This document shows positions 33,484 to 41,651 of a DNA stretch of 64,000 bases, one piece after another. The translations under genes and the position numbers were made by a program. This DNA is from Coralliovum pocilloporae (GTDB lineage Bacteria; Pseudomonadota; Alphaproteobacteria; Rhizobiales; Cohaesibacteraceae): assembly GCF_030845175.1 (NCBI RefSeq), contig NZ_CP132542.1, positions 2,763,501 to 2,827,500 of the forward strand. The letters run 5' to 3'. The first letter of the stretch is position 1, and each line of letters starts with the position of its first letter. The notes under the pieces were generated by a model. The model searched no databases and was not told the origin of the DNA. It was given only the letters and a program-made list of their open reading frames with translations.

Positions 33484-34746
33484 TTATATCAACACCTCTA
33501 TCCGTGTCCCCTGATCCGGGGCGCTGGTGATTGTCACCTGTCCGTTCATGCTGGCGGCGCGCTCCCGGATCGAGGTGAGGCCCAGGGAGTGGCGATTCTG
33601 TTTGGTTTCTGTGTCGAAACCGATGCCATTGTCTTTGATGGTCAGGCAAAGTCTGCCTTTATCGGTTTGGGTCAGGCTGATGGCAATCCAGTCTGCTGAG
33701 CCGTGGATGACCGCATTGTTGGCTGCTTCCTGAACAATACGATAGAGGTGATCGGCATGGTCGCCCTGCACGTGTACGCTTTCATCCAGATCAAGGTGGA
33801 CGGCAATGCCATGATCATCATCCAGATAGCGCATATGCTCGGCAAGTGCCTTGAAGAATCCCTTGTGCTCAACTGAGGAGGGAGACAGATCATGTGCAAT
33901 GCGGCGGGTGTCGTCGATTAGCACATCCATGTCACCGATCAGCTCGGCGAGACGGGGCTCATCGATTGCTTCACCACTCCGGACTTCCGCCCCTATAGTC
34001 TGCAGGCGCAGTTTGACCGAGCCAAGCCACTGGCCAACGGAATCGTGCATGTCTCGCGCCACGCGCTGGCGTTCATCGGCCTGAGCCCGCAGGACCCTGT
34101 CATTGGCGATCTGCTCCAGCAGACGCTTCTGTTCGACCTGAAGCCTGGCCGCCTTCAAGGAGAGACGTTGCAGGCGGAAAGACAGATGAACCATTACCGC
34201 AGCGTAGAGAACGATACAGAAAGCGTGAAAATAACCATTTGGAAAGCCGGTCAGGATGAATTGCAGGGCCAGACAGGCAAGAGAGACGGAAAAGGCAAGA
34301 ATAGCGCCCCATGGGAGCATATGCTGGGTTGCCACGGCTCCCATGGACAGACCGCCTGCCGCAAAAGCCAGATAGATGATGGTGTAATCGGCGCTGGTGG
34401 GAAAAACGAGTGTAAACAACCCGGCCCAGGCAACCCCGATCAACAGCCCGCAAATTTCGAACACCCGTTTCACCCGCCTGGCACAGGTTTCGGTGATGCC
34501 CTGACCGCGCGTTTTGTGAACAAACACACCCTGTGCACCGACCGTCAGCGCAAGAGCGCCAAACCAGAAGAGGACAAACACCTGCTGTTCACCGGGCCAG
34601 AAAATGACGACAACGGTCAGGGCGGTGAGAACATGCGAGATAAACGGCGAAAGTCCCACATCAAGCGCCAGCCTGACAGCCTGTTTCAGCAGCCAGATTC
34701 GGTCATGATCCGATAAAGATGCCGATTGCTCCGATCTCTGCAGCAT
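33484..34746 (-). CDS. NarX-type membrane sensor histidine kinase (HisKA_3)
   Basis: 420 residues. Six or so membrane segments lie in the first 175 residues, then a coiled linker, the HisKA_3 box with the phospho-His in RQRVARDMHDSVGQWLGSVK (around 235), and an HATPase_c domain with EAANNAVIHG (N box), DNGIGFD (G1) and HSLGLTSIRERA (G2). It has no periplasmic loop of size, so it probably senses within the membrane or through it. Such kinases pair with NarL-type regulators; none adjoins it. The orphan regulator at 1892-2626 is of the right type, but the distance makes pairing a guess. Confidence 0.9.
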   Translation of the reverse strand: MLQRSEQSASLSDHDRIWLLKQAVRLALDVGLSPFISHVLTALTVVVIFWPGEQQVFVLFWFGALALTVGAQGVFVHKTRGQGITETCARRVKRVFEICGLLIGVAWAGLFTLVFPTSADYTIIYLAFAAGGLSMGAVATQHMLPWGAILAFSVSLACLALQFILTGFPNGYFHAFCIVLYAAVMVHLSFRLQRLSLKAARLQVEQKRLLEQIANDRVLRAQADERQRVARDMHDSVGQWLGSVKLRLQTIGAEVRSGEAIDEPRLAELIGDMDVLIDDTRRIAHDLSPSSVEHKGFFKALAEHMRYLDDDHGIAVHLDLDESVHVQGDHADHLYRIVQEAANNAVIHGSADWIAISLTQTDKGRLCLTIKDNGIGFDTETKQNRHSLGLTSIRERAASMNGQVTITSAPDQGTRIEVLI

Positions 34747-34773
34747 GGGTCTGAACCCTGAGTTCCTTTGGTC

Positions 34774-35772
34774 TTACTTCAGCGGGGTATCCTTGAGCAT
34801 GTACCACTGGGTTATGTTGTCCCGGATAACAGGCTCATAGACTGCGTTAACCCGCTCCTTTATCGCAGCCTCGTAATCATCCTCCGGCAGGCTTTCAGGC
34901 ATGATGGCGGGCAGAACGTGGATATCGACCCCGGGGCGTTCGCCGCGTAGCATATAGACCGGCACGACCGGCATACGGTACTTTTTCGACATATGGGCCA
35001 GGCGGCTGAGATTGCCGTGTTTGTAAGGCTTCCGACCAAAGAAAGGAAAGCGGGACTGGCCATCCACAACTTCATCCACAAAGATGTTGATGTCGGTTTT
35101 CCGGGCTTTCATCAGGGCGGCCACATGGCGGGCACTTTTCATGCCAGGCGGAAAGACATAGAGGTTCTTTGCCTCGCGCTTGCGGCTTACCATCCAGTTT
35201 TCAAAATTGGTTTTCTGCGGCTCGTAAAGGCCTATCGGTGAATGGGCACCCGGTGAGGCAACCGAGAAGTTGCCCATGGATTCCCAGTCTCCCAGATGAA
35301 CGCAGGCAACGATAAAACGCTGGTCGCGTTCGCGAAGAGGCCAGGCGTTCTCCACTCCGTGAAGGCGCATCCGGTCGCCTTCGGTATAGCGATCCATCAG
35401 CCCAAAGCGGATATGAGTGACACCCTGCTGCTCAAACCATGTGCGGGCAGCGGCCTCGCGGTTTTCTGCGGAGGAAAGAGCGGGATTGATTGCTGCAATC
35501 CGATCCGGCAGTTCTCTTGCGAATTTCCGGCTCTTGCGCTGTTGAGCTCCGATCAATCGACCCAGCAGGCACCCGAACCGGTCAACCAGTGTGAGCGGGG
35601 TAAGCCAAAGGATACCCAGCATCAGAAGCTGGACAGGCACCAGAAGGCCAGACTGGATATACCACTTGAACCAGGCCTTCTTCGCCTTTCCATCTCCGAA
35701 AACGGATAAGAGCGGCGGGCGCGGGATCCATGGAGCCCGTGTCTCGCTAATCGGGATGTCATCAGGCGTCAT
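34774..35772 (-). CDS. LpxL/HtrB-family acyltransferase
   Basis: 332 residues of the lysophospholipid/lipid A acyltransferase family. It has one membrane anchor (about 45-65: VPVQLLMLGILWLTPLTLVD) and the catalytic HLGDWE (HxxxxD/E) near 158; the second block RLHGVENAWPLRERDQ and NIFVDEVVDG(Q) follow. It would transfer a fatty acyl chain to a membrane glycolipid or lysolipid. Its first 11 bp overlap the end of the P450 gene, so the two are translationally linked; this linkage suggests a modified fatty acid is made and then attached. Lauroyl transferase of lipid A is the best-known relative, but the genome's main lpxL cannot be identified here. Confidence 0.87.
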   Translation of the reverse strand: MTPDDIPISETRAPWIPRPPLLSVFGDGKAKKAWFKWYIQSGLLVPVQLLMLGILWLTPLTLVDRFGCLLGRLIGAQQRKSRKFARELPDRIAAINPALSSAENREAAARTWFEQQGVTHIRFGLMDRYTEGDRMRLHGVENAWPLRERDQRFIVACVHLGDWESMGNFSVASPGAHSPIGLYEPQKTNFENWMVSRKREAKNLYVFPPGMKSARHVAALMKARKTDINIFVDEVVDGQSRFPFFGRKPYKHGNLSRLAHMSKKYRMPVVPVYMLRGERPGVDIHVLPAIMPESLPEDDYEAAIKERVNAVYEPVIRDNITQWYMLKDTPLK

Positions 35773-37189
35773 GATGGTCTTCCCTCTTTGTGAGGATCAT
35801 CGGCAACCGGTCTCCGGCCCTCAAGGTCAGTCGCGAGACGGCTTCGGGTTGATGTCCCGGTTTCAGGTCGAGAGAGAATTTCTGCGCCAGCCCGGCAAGG
35901 ATCAGGATGGCTTCTGTCAGGCCAAAGGTCAGGCCGGGGCAGATGCGGGGCCCAATGGCAAACGGGATGTAGCTGTATTTGTGCGGCTTTGGCGCAATCG
36001 TTGTGTCAAAGCGTTCGGGAATAAAAGCGTCAGGTTCCGACCATATCCGCGGGTTCCGGTGCAGAAGCCAGGGCGAGATCAGCAGTATTGAGCCCTTCTT
36101 GTAGCTATGCTCCTCCAGACGACCATCTTCCAGCGCCCGGCGCGCCAGCATGGGCACCGGTGGATAAAGACGCAGGGTTTCCTCAATGATGAACCGCGTA
36201 TAGCGCAGCCTGGCCACATCCTCGAAGCAGGGCGGGCGGCCGCCCAGAACCGTTTTGAGTTCTTCATGAAGTTTTTTGCGAACCCGCGGGCTCTGGGAGA
36301 CATTCAGCCAGGCCCAGGACAGGGTGTTGGCCGTTGTCTCATGCCCGGCCATGAAAATCACGATGGCCTCGTTGCGAATAGCCCGTTTGGAAAGTGGCTC
36401 GCCGTCTTCCGTCCGCGCTGAGAACAGCTGAGCGATCATGGCATCTGAATCGTCGGCTTCGCCTTTGAAATGAGCCTCGATGATCTTGTCCACTTCCGCA
36501 TGAACCCGCTTCAGCGGATTGCGAATGCCGATGCCGTGATAGGGCCGGGGCATCCAGTCCGGGGCACCGAGCAGGGACAGGAGGTCTACCTGATCCACGC
36601 GCTCCTGATAGGTCTTGAAACCGGCGACAATCTTGGATGTGCTGGCCCGGCCAAGCTTGCGCCCGAAGACGGTGCGCGAGATGATCTCTGCGGTCAGCTC
36701 CGCCATCTCGGCGATAACGTCAATCTCTGTTCCTTCCGGGTGCTTCTGCCAGAGGTCTGACCACTCGGCGATTGTTTCGCTCATCACGGGGGCAAAGCCC
36801 GGCACCCGACGGGTGTGAATAATCGGAGCCACCGCGCTGCGCCGCTGTTTCCACAATTCCCTGTCGCTGACAAACAGGCCATCCCCCAGAAGCGGTTTCA
36901 GGGAATGGACCATCTGGGCGGATTTCTGCTGGAATGTCTCATGCTGGGCGGAGAAGGTTTCCTGCACCAGCTCCGGGCAGTTGCAGATGATCACATCACG
37001 AAACAGAATCCGTCGGAAATAGATCCGTCGTGTAAAGTCATTCTTGTTGAAAACACTGAGCATATTGCGGCGGAAGGCAAGCATCAGCTCATAGAGCGAT
37101 CTCTTCCGGCCGCTGCGCGGAGGAAAGGGAGGCACATAACTTGGCTCGCCTGCCTCAATGCGCTCAATCAGCTCTTTGCCCAGTTTCAT
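35762..37189 (-). CDS. Cytochrome P450
   Basis: 475 residues, soluble bacterial type with similarity in layout to the CYP4/CYP102-like fatty-acid hydroxylase side. The I helix is AIVIFMAGHETTANTLSWAW (around 265), ExxR is in IIEETLRLYPPVPM (around 325), the meander carries FIPERFD, and the heme thiolate is in FAIGPRICPGLTFGL (FxxGxRxCxG, Cys around 415). The start ATG at 37189 has no strong ribosome-binding site. It is the first gene of a pair with an overlapping LpxL-like acyltransferase. The ferredoxin partner is not adjacent. Confidence 0.93.
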   Translation of the reverse strand: MKLGKELIERIEAGEPSYVPPFPPRSGRKRSLYELMLAFRRNMLSVFNKNDFTRRIYFRRILFRDVIICNCPELVQETFSAQHETFQQKSAQMVHSLKPLLGDGLFVSDRELWKQRRSAVAPIIHTRRVPGFAPVMSETIAEWSDLWQKHPEGTEIDVIAEMAELTAEIISRTVFGRKLGRASTSKIVAGFKTYQERVDQVDLLSLLGAPDWMPRPYHGIGIRNPLKRVHAEVDKIIEAHFKGEADDSDAMIAQLFSARTEDGEPLSKRAIRNEAIVIFMAGHETTANTLSWAWLNVSQSPRVRKKLHEELKTVLGGRPPCFEDVARLRYTRFIIEETLRLYPPVPMLARRALEDGRLEEHSYKKGSILLISPWLLHRNPRIWSEPDAFIPERFDTTIAPKPHKYSYIPFAIGPRICPGLTFGLTEAILILAGLAQKFSLDLKPGHQPEAVSRLTLRAGDRLPMILTKREDHHDA

Positions 37190-37506
37190 GATCCAACCTT
37201 ATACGCAGAAACCGGACCTTGGTCGCGGAGGATAAAAAAACCTGTCAGTGCTATAACAGTGGGCCAATAAAATTTGAATGCCACAAATGAAGATAAGGGA
37301 AAAACGCTACCCGGTGACACTGCCTGTAAAGGTGGCGCGGTATTTTGGCACATTGAGCAATGAATATACCGCTTTATAACGTGTTTACAAAACTGAATAA
37401 CAATGACGCTTGGGAATCATGGAAGCCTTCCAGCACATTCTGGCACTGGGGGTTTAACTGGCTGACGGAAAAGAAGATTGTCAGCCCTTAAACAATGGAG
37501 AGAGAT
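37190..37506. other. Non-coding spacer
   Basis: The divergent spacer between the P450 and cytochrome c genes. It holds an AT-rich stretch near 37340-37400 suited to promoters and no convincing gene or long hairpin. Confidence 0.5.
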
Positions 37507-37890
37507 GTGAACTTCAAACTGACATCCTTGGCTTCGGCCGTTGTTCTGGCAATGATGGCAACGGGAGCTGCTGCAGAAGGCGACGCCAAGAAGGGCGCGA
37601 AGGTCTACAAGAAGTGCAAAGCCTGCCATGACGTGAAGAAAGAGAAAAACAAGGTTGGCCCGCACCTGGTCAACATCATGGGTCGCACAGCCGGCACCAT
37701 CGAAGGGTTCAAATATTCCAAGGTTATGGCTGAGTCCGGCATTGTCTGGGATGAAGCTAATCTGGATGCTTTCCTGACCAAGCCGAAAAAGTTCATGAAA
37801 GGCACAAAAATGAGCTTCCCGGGCCTGAAAAAGGAAAAACAGCGTCAGGACCTCATCGCTTATTTCAAGAGCCTTCAGTCCGACGGCTAA
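37507..37890 (+). CDS. Class I cytochrome c (periplasmic)
   Basis: About 127 residues. The signal peptide reads NFKLTSLASAVVLAMMATGAAA (split before the last residues), with cleavage after AAA. The heme site is CKACH near residue 40 and the axial Met is in GTKMSFPGLKKEK near 100; GPHLVNIMGRTAG is the family's standard loop. This is the c2/c550 type that shuttles electrons in the periplasm. I choose the GTG at 37507 because GGAGAG stands in front of it; the ATG at 37495 would overlap that site. It is a single gene followed by a terminator. Confidence 0.92.
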   Translation: MNFKLTSLASAVVLAMMATGAAAEGDAKKGAKVYKKCKACHDVKKEKNKVGPHLVNIMGRTAGTIEGFKYSKVMAESGIVWDEANLDAFLTKPKKFMKGTKMSFPGLKKEKQRQDLIAYFKSLQSDG

Positions 37891-37922
37891 CAGCTGTATC
37901 CGGACAGCTCGACAGTTCGAGG

Positions 37923-37950
37923 CCCGCAGATGTCCTGCGGGTCTTTTTTA
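37923..37950 (+). terminator. Intrinsic terminator of the cytochrome c gene
   Basis: CCCGCAG and CTGCGGG form a 7-bp stem around ATGTC, followed by TCTTTTTTA, 32 bp after the stop. It also lies just beyond the convergent MFS gene. Confidence 0.9.
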
Positions 37951-37958
37951 TTGGTGTT

Positions 37959-39155
37959 TTATGCTTTGCGACCCATCGCACGGGCCGCCCGGCCGTAGAG
38001 CAGGCCGCCTGTCAGGGTCACTGCAAGGATGGAAGCCAGCATCAGGTCATAACCGCCAATACCCCAGATAAGAGACCCCAGATAGGGAGCCGAGGCAGAG
38101 CCCGCCAGATAGGGCAGGGCCAGCGCGCCGGATTTGGCACCGAACGCAACCTCTCCCAGAATATCGCGGGCAAGAAGCGGACGCAGAATGCTGACCGTTC
38201 CATATGCCCCGCCAAACAGCAGAATGAACAGCGACAGAAATGCAAGGGACGTGCCGCTGAGATAAAGCATCGGCACCGAAAAGCCGATAATGCCGAAGGC
38301 CGCCAGGGCAACGCCATGATGGGACAGCACGCGCTCTGAGGCCAGCATGGCAATCCGGCCCGCCACCTGCATAGGTCCGACGAAGGACGCGGCCAGCACG
38401 GCCAGTTCCGGCGCAACGCCCGCTTCATCAAGGAAGGGCAGCAGGTGATGCAGAAGCGCTCCATGAGCAATGGCGAGGCAGGCAAACCCCAAGGCCAGAA
38501 ACCAGAACGAGGTGGTTTTGAGAAAATGGGATGACGGGGCGTGCCCTTCAACATTCTGCTCGCCTTCTGGTCGGGTATCTGCAGCCGGGCTCCTTCGCTC
38601 CAGAAGGCGGGCACCCAGATAGAGCAGTGGGGCAACAGCAGTGATAACCAGTCCCGCAACAATCTGAACAGCCGCGCGCCACCCCAGAGCTTCCGACAGG
38701 CTGTAGAGGGCCGGGAAACTGATCGTGCTGGCAAAGCCTGCCGCAAGAGTGATGAGAATGATCGCCTGCTTTGCGTCCGCGCCACGCGCCCGGGTGACAA
38801 TGGCAAAGCAGGGCTCATAGAGGCAGCCGCCCATCGCCAGGCCGATCATCAGCCACACGGCCTGGAACTGCCAGAGTTCGGTCACAACAGACAGACCCAC
38901 AAGCCCCAGACCGCCGAGCAGAGCCGACAGGGCCATCATCACCGCGCCATACCCTTTATCAATCAACCGCCCGGTCAGGGGAGAAACGGCGGCTGAAACG
39001 AACACGGCCATGGTAATCGCCAGCGTCAGCTCCGCCTTCGTCCAGCCCAGCTCCTGCTCCCATCGCAGCAGAAGCGCCGGGAAGACATAATAAATCGACG
39101 CCCAGACAAGTGTCTGACCAAGCGCCAGAAAAGCAACAGCCGGATCCCGTCTCAT
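37959..39155 (-). CDS. Major facilitator superfamily transporter
   Basis: About 398 residues with twelve hydrophobic segments. The loop-2 motif appears as PLTGRLIDKGYGAVMM near 55-70, and the second half repeats the pattern at AGRIAMLASERVLSHHG. It resembles OFA/oxalate-formate-type and YbfB-type carriers in general layout; the substrate is unknown. I place the start at 39155 (MRRDPAVAFLALGQTLV). The upstream 58 codons of the open frame look non-coding. It is convergent with the cytochrome c gene. Confidence 0.85.
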   Translation of the reverse strand: MRRDPAVAFLALGQTLVWASIYYVFPALLLRWEQELGWTKAELTLAITMAVFVSAAVSPLTGRLIDKGYGAVMMALSALLGGLGLVGLSVVTELWQFQAVWLMIGLAMGGCLYEPCFAIVTRARGADAKQAIILITLAAGFASTISFPALYSLSEALGWRAAVQIVAGLVITAVAPLLYLGARLLERRSPAADTRPEGEQNVEGHAPSSHFLKTTSFWFLALGFACLAIAHGALLHHLLPFLDEAGVAPELAVLAASFVGPMQVAGRIAMLASERVLSHHGVALAAFGIIGFSVPMLYLSGTSLAFLSLFILLFGGAYGTVSILRPLLARDILGEVAFGAKSGALALPYLAGSASAPYLGSLIWGIGGYDLMLASILAVTLTGGLLYGRAARAMGRKA

Positions 39156-39366
39156 GAAAGTGGCCTGGATGGGTTTTATTTCGATAATTATAGAATTATC
39201 AATTTTACGGACGGCGTCAATGAGGGGAGCAGTGAAGATGTCTCGTGGAATCTGAAGAAGGGGTGTAAGAACGACCGTGAGGCGGTAATTCGTAAAGTAC
39301 TGTCCTCCCACGGCTAAAGGTTTAACCAATATATTCGATATCCCATTTAACCTGTTGCTGATGATG

Positions 39367-39858
39367 TTACATTAAATTGATATGGAAACTCTTGGGCAGG
39401 TCAGAGATTTTGGCGACCCTTCTTCGTCCTGTCGTTTCTTCACCATTCGGTGTTTCAACAACGCCCAATTCGCTTTCTTTGTAAATGAAATCGCCGCCAA
39501 TGCAGTAATACCAATGAAATTCTGATTGCATGAAGCAAGCATCGTCAACGGTATATGTCAGGAGGTTTTCACAAACAAAATGGATTTCCGATTCCAAATT
39601 TCTCCGTGAGTTTTCTACCCGGAAGTCATCTCGGCTAAGTGTGCTTTTTACTATCTGTACAGCGTATTTTGTGGTTGCAAACTCTGTAATATCAACAATT
39701 TCAAACTGGGTGATGTAGAAGTCAAAGCTTGAAGTTTTCAAGAGGTCTTTGGCTGCGTGGATGCAGTCGCGCAACTCGGATATCATATCGCATTTCTCAT
39801 GCGACAAGCATGCTCGTAATTGTTTGCGTATATTTCTTATGTGACTTGAGAAATGCAT
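39367..39858 (-). CDS. Hypothetical protein in an AT-rich remnant region
   Basis: 163 residues, not recognised. The sequence is mixed helix and strand, with no signal peptide or membrane segment, five cysteines, and an acidic-aromatic middle (FHWYYCIGGDFIYKESELG). Its base composition is more AT-rich than the flanking core genes. It begins 9 bp after the stop of a second, truncated frame (39868-40044), which suggests a former operon of foreign origin whose upstream part is lost next to the CRISPR array. Confidence 0.55.
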   Translation of the reverse strand: MHFSSHIRNIRKQLRACLSHEKCDMISELRDCIHAAKDLLKTSSFDFYITQFEIVDITEFATTKYAVQIVKSTLSRDDFRVENSRRNLESEIHFVCENLLTYTVDDACFMQSEFHWYYCIGGDFIYKESELGVVETPNGEETTGRRRVAKISDLPKSFHINLM

Positions 39859-39867
39859 CTGTTGACC

Positions 39868-40044
39868 CTATTGAAATACTTTCTTCAGCCGCTTCGGATC
39901 CTCGTGAGTTTTCTCAAACGTCTTTGTTGATTGCTCACCACGCGGTTCTTGCTCGACGCGAGTTTGCAAGGCAACAGACAGAGTTGCAAGATCGCGGGTA
40001 TTGACTTTCGGATAGAGTGTTTTTTCGGCGTAAGTTCTCTCGCA
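39868..40044 (-). pseudogene. Fragment of a reading frame without a start
   Basis: On the minus strand, after an in-frame TAG at 40045-40047, 58 sense codons run to TAG at 39868. They include LYPKVNTRDLATLSVALQTR and a charged tail ending DPKRLKKVFQ. There is no ATG, GTG or TTG in the first part, so the gene appears truncated at its 5' side. The helical, charged look recalls small phage-type DNA-binding proteins, but I cannot assign it. Confidence 0.4.
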
Positions 40045-40192
40045 CTATAGGCGCTCCTGAAGGTGCAGAATGAGGTGCAGTCGACTATCAAGACTGTTGT
40101 GAACCCTGGTTGGGTCACTCATCACCACGTGATAAAATGCTTCAACATACGGAATTCAACCTGAAACTGACGCAGAATTTCGCGAAAAAATG

Positions 40193-40291
40193 AGAAAAAA
40201 GAGGCTCTTTTTTGAGGCAATGTTCCATTTTAACTCCAGTAGAAACGGTCAATTCTCTTTTTATTTCAAGGAATTGACCGATTATCTACTG
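40193..40291. promoter_or_regulatory. AT-rich array flank with two hairpins
   Basis: AAAAAAGAG/CTCTTTTTT form an AT palindrome (about 40193-40212). CAGTAGA..CGGTCAATTC (40237-40255) pairs with GAATTGACCG..TCTACTG (40271-40291), the last bases being the start of the first repeat. In the probable crRNA direction (minus strand) this lies just past the final repeat. The area 40045-40192 shows no gene and no clear anti-repeat. Confidence 0.5.
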
Positions 40292-40652
40292 TAGCAGATC
40301 AGAAAATACGGTCCAACCGCAACAGACAGCGCCCGCGATATGGCCGCTCGGCGACTGTAGCAGATCAGAAAATACGGTCCAACCGCAACGCCCGAGCTGT
40401 GGAATACCTGTTGACGTGCACTGTAGCAGATCAGAAAATACGGTCCAACCGCAACTCAATTTTAACGTGGAAGTGGATCTGGAGCACTGTAGCAGATCAG
40501 AAAATACGGTCCAACCGCAACCGAGACGCTTCTCTGTCATCCCTCTTTGCACTGTAGCAGATCAGAAAATACGGTCCAACCGCAACATTTGTCGCCGTAA
40601 ATATCGGCTGCCTGAAACTGTAGCAGATCAGAACATACGGGCCAGCTGCAAT
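40288..40652 (-). CRISPR. Orphan type II-like CRISPR array, six repeats and five spacers
   Basis: 36-bp repeats begin at 40288, 40354, 40420, 40486, 40551 and 40617. Spacers are 30, 30, 30, 29 and 30 bp. Five repeats are identical; the sixth (40617-40652) has five changes. On the minus strand the repeat starts GTTGCGG and ends CTACAGT, a form and length typical of Cas9 (II-C) systems. Within each full repeat TTGGAC and TACAGT are separated by exactly 17 bp with TG before the -10, a complete promoter pointing into the next spacer; in the degenerate repeat the -35 is lost. No cas1, cas2 or cas9 lies in the window. Confidence 0.97.
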
Positions 40653-40676
40653 GCAGCCAATCCCGTGTCTGACCAG

Positions 40677-41651
40677 TCACCCTACCTCAAAACAGGCCAC
40701 GTCCCGTCCGGCCTTGTCCTCAAGTCCGGGGCGGCTGAGGCGGCATTGTTCGGTGACCATGGGGCAGCGCGGGTTGAAGGCGCAGCCTTTGGGCGGGTTC
40801 ATGGGGGAGGGAAGCTCGCCCTTCAGCACGATCCGCTCTGACTGCCGCGTCGGGTCTGCCACGGGCGTGGCTGAAAGCAGGGCGCGGGTATAGGGGTGCT
40901 GCGGGTTGGCGAAAATGGCCTCCCGTGTGCCATGCTCCACCGGTGTGCCCAGATACATCACCATCACATCATCAGCGATATGCTTCACCACGGAGAGGTC
41001 ATGGCTGATGAACAGATAGGCCAGGCCAAGCTCGCGCTGCAGTTCTGCCAGCATGTTGAGAATCTGCGCCTGAATGGACACGTCCAGAGCGGAAACCGGT
41101 TCATCCAGTACCAGAATTTTCGGACGCAGCATCAGGGCGCGAGCAATGGCAATACGCTGGCGCTGACCGCCCGAGAACATGTGCGGATAGCGGTCATAAT
41201 GCTCGGGACGCAGGCCCACGCGGGCAATCATCGCCTCGGCTCGTTCACGCCTCTCATGGGCATTGAGGGAGGTGTTGACCTTCAGCGGTTCTGTCAAAGC
41301 ATCGCCGATCTTCTGGCGCGGGTTGAGCGAACCGTAAGGGTTCTGGAAGACAATCTGCACATCAGAGCGCAGTTTCTTCAGCACATCCGGGCCGGCACCC
41401 GCCAGTTCCTGGTCATCAATAGCCAGCGTTCCGGCGGTGGGTGTCTCGATCATCGTCACCAGACGGGCGAGGGTGGACTTGCCGCAGCCGGATTCCCCGA
41501 CCACAGCCAGTGTCTTGCCTGGTGCCAGAGAGAAACTTGCGCCATCCAGCGCCTTGACCGTCGCATCGTCGCGAAACAAGCCGCGGCTGACAGAGTAGTG
41601 CCGTTTCAGATCACGGGCGACGAGGACAGGTTCATGAGCAGAGCTTGGCAT
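40677..41651 (-). CDS. dppF: Dipeptide ABC transporter ATP-binding protein
   Basis: 324 residues. Walker A is in VVGESGCGKSTLARLV (around 52), the signature in MFSGGQRQRIAIARALML (around 165), and Walker B in KILVLDEPVSALDVSIQAQI, with the peptide-transporter C-terminal zinc-type CAFNPRCPMVTEQC segment near 290. It energises uptake of di- and oligopeptides at the inner membrane. The start ATG shares one base with the dppD stop. The stop lies 24 bp from the CRISPR array, with no terminator between them. Confidence 0.95.
   Translation of the reverse strand: MPSSAHEPVLVARDLKRHYSVSRGLFRDDATVKALDGASFSLAPGKTLAVVGESGCGKSTLARLVTMIETPTAGTLAIDDQELAGAGPDVLKKLRSDVQIVFQNPYGSLNPRQKIGDALTEPLKVNTSLNAHERRERAEAMIARVGLRPEHYDRYPHMFSGGQRQRIAIARALMLRPKILVLDEPVSALDVSIQAQILNMLAELQRELGLAYLFISHDLSVVKHIADDVMVMYLGTPVEHGTREAIFANPQHPYTRALLSATPVADPTRQSERIVLKGELPSPMNPPKGCAFNPRCPMVTEQCRLSRPGLEDKAGRDVACFEVG

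Noticed and set aside
39729-40004. A 91-residue plus-strand frame beside the CRISPR array (Cas fragment?)
   Set aside because: No Cas1, Cas2 or Cas9 motif is present and it overlaps better minus-strand frames.
40286-40552. An 88-residue frame made of a repeating CGWTVFSDLLQ motif
   Set aside because: It is the translation of the CRISPR repeats; length and spacing are explained fully by the array.
40617-40652. Degenerate sixth repeat as a tracrRNA anti-repeat
   Set aside because: Read on the plus strand it would be complementary to crRNA, but it is followed by the end of dppF and shows no tracrRNA-like hairpins or terminator. Decay of a terminal repeat is simpler.
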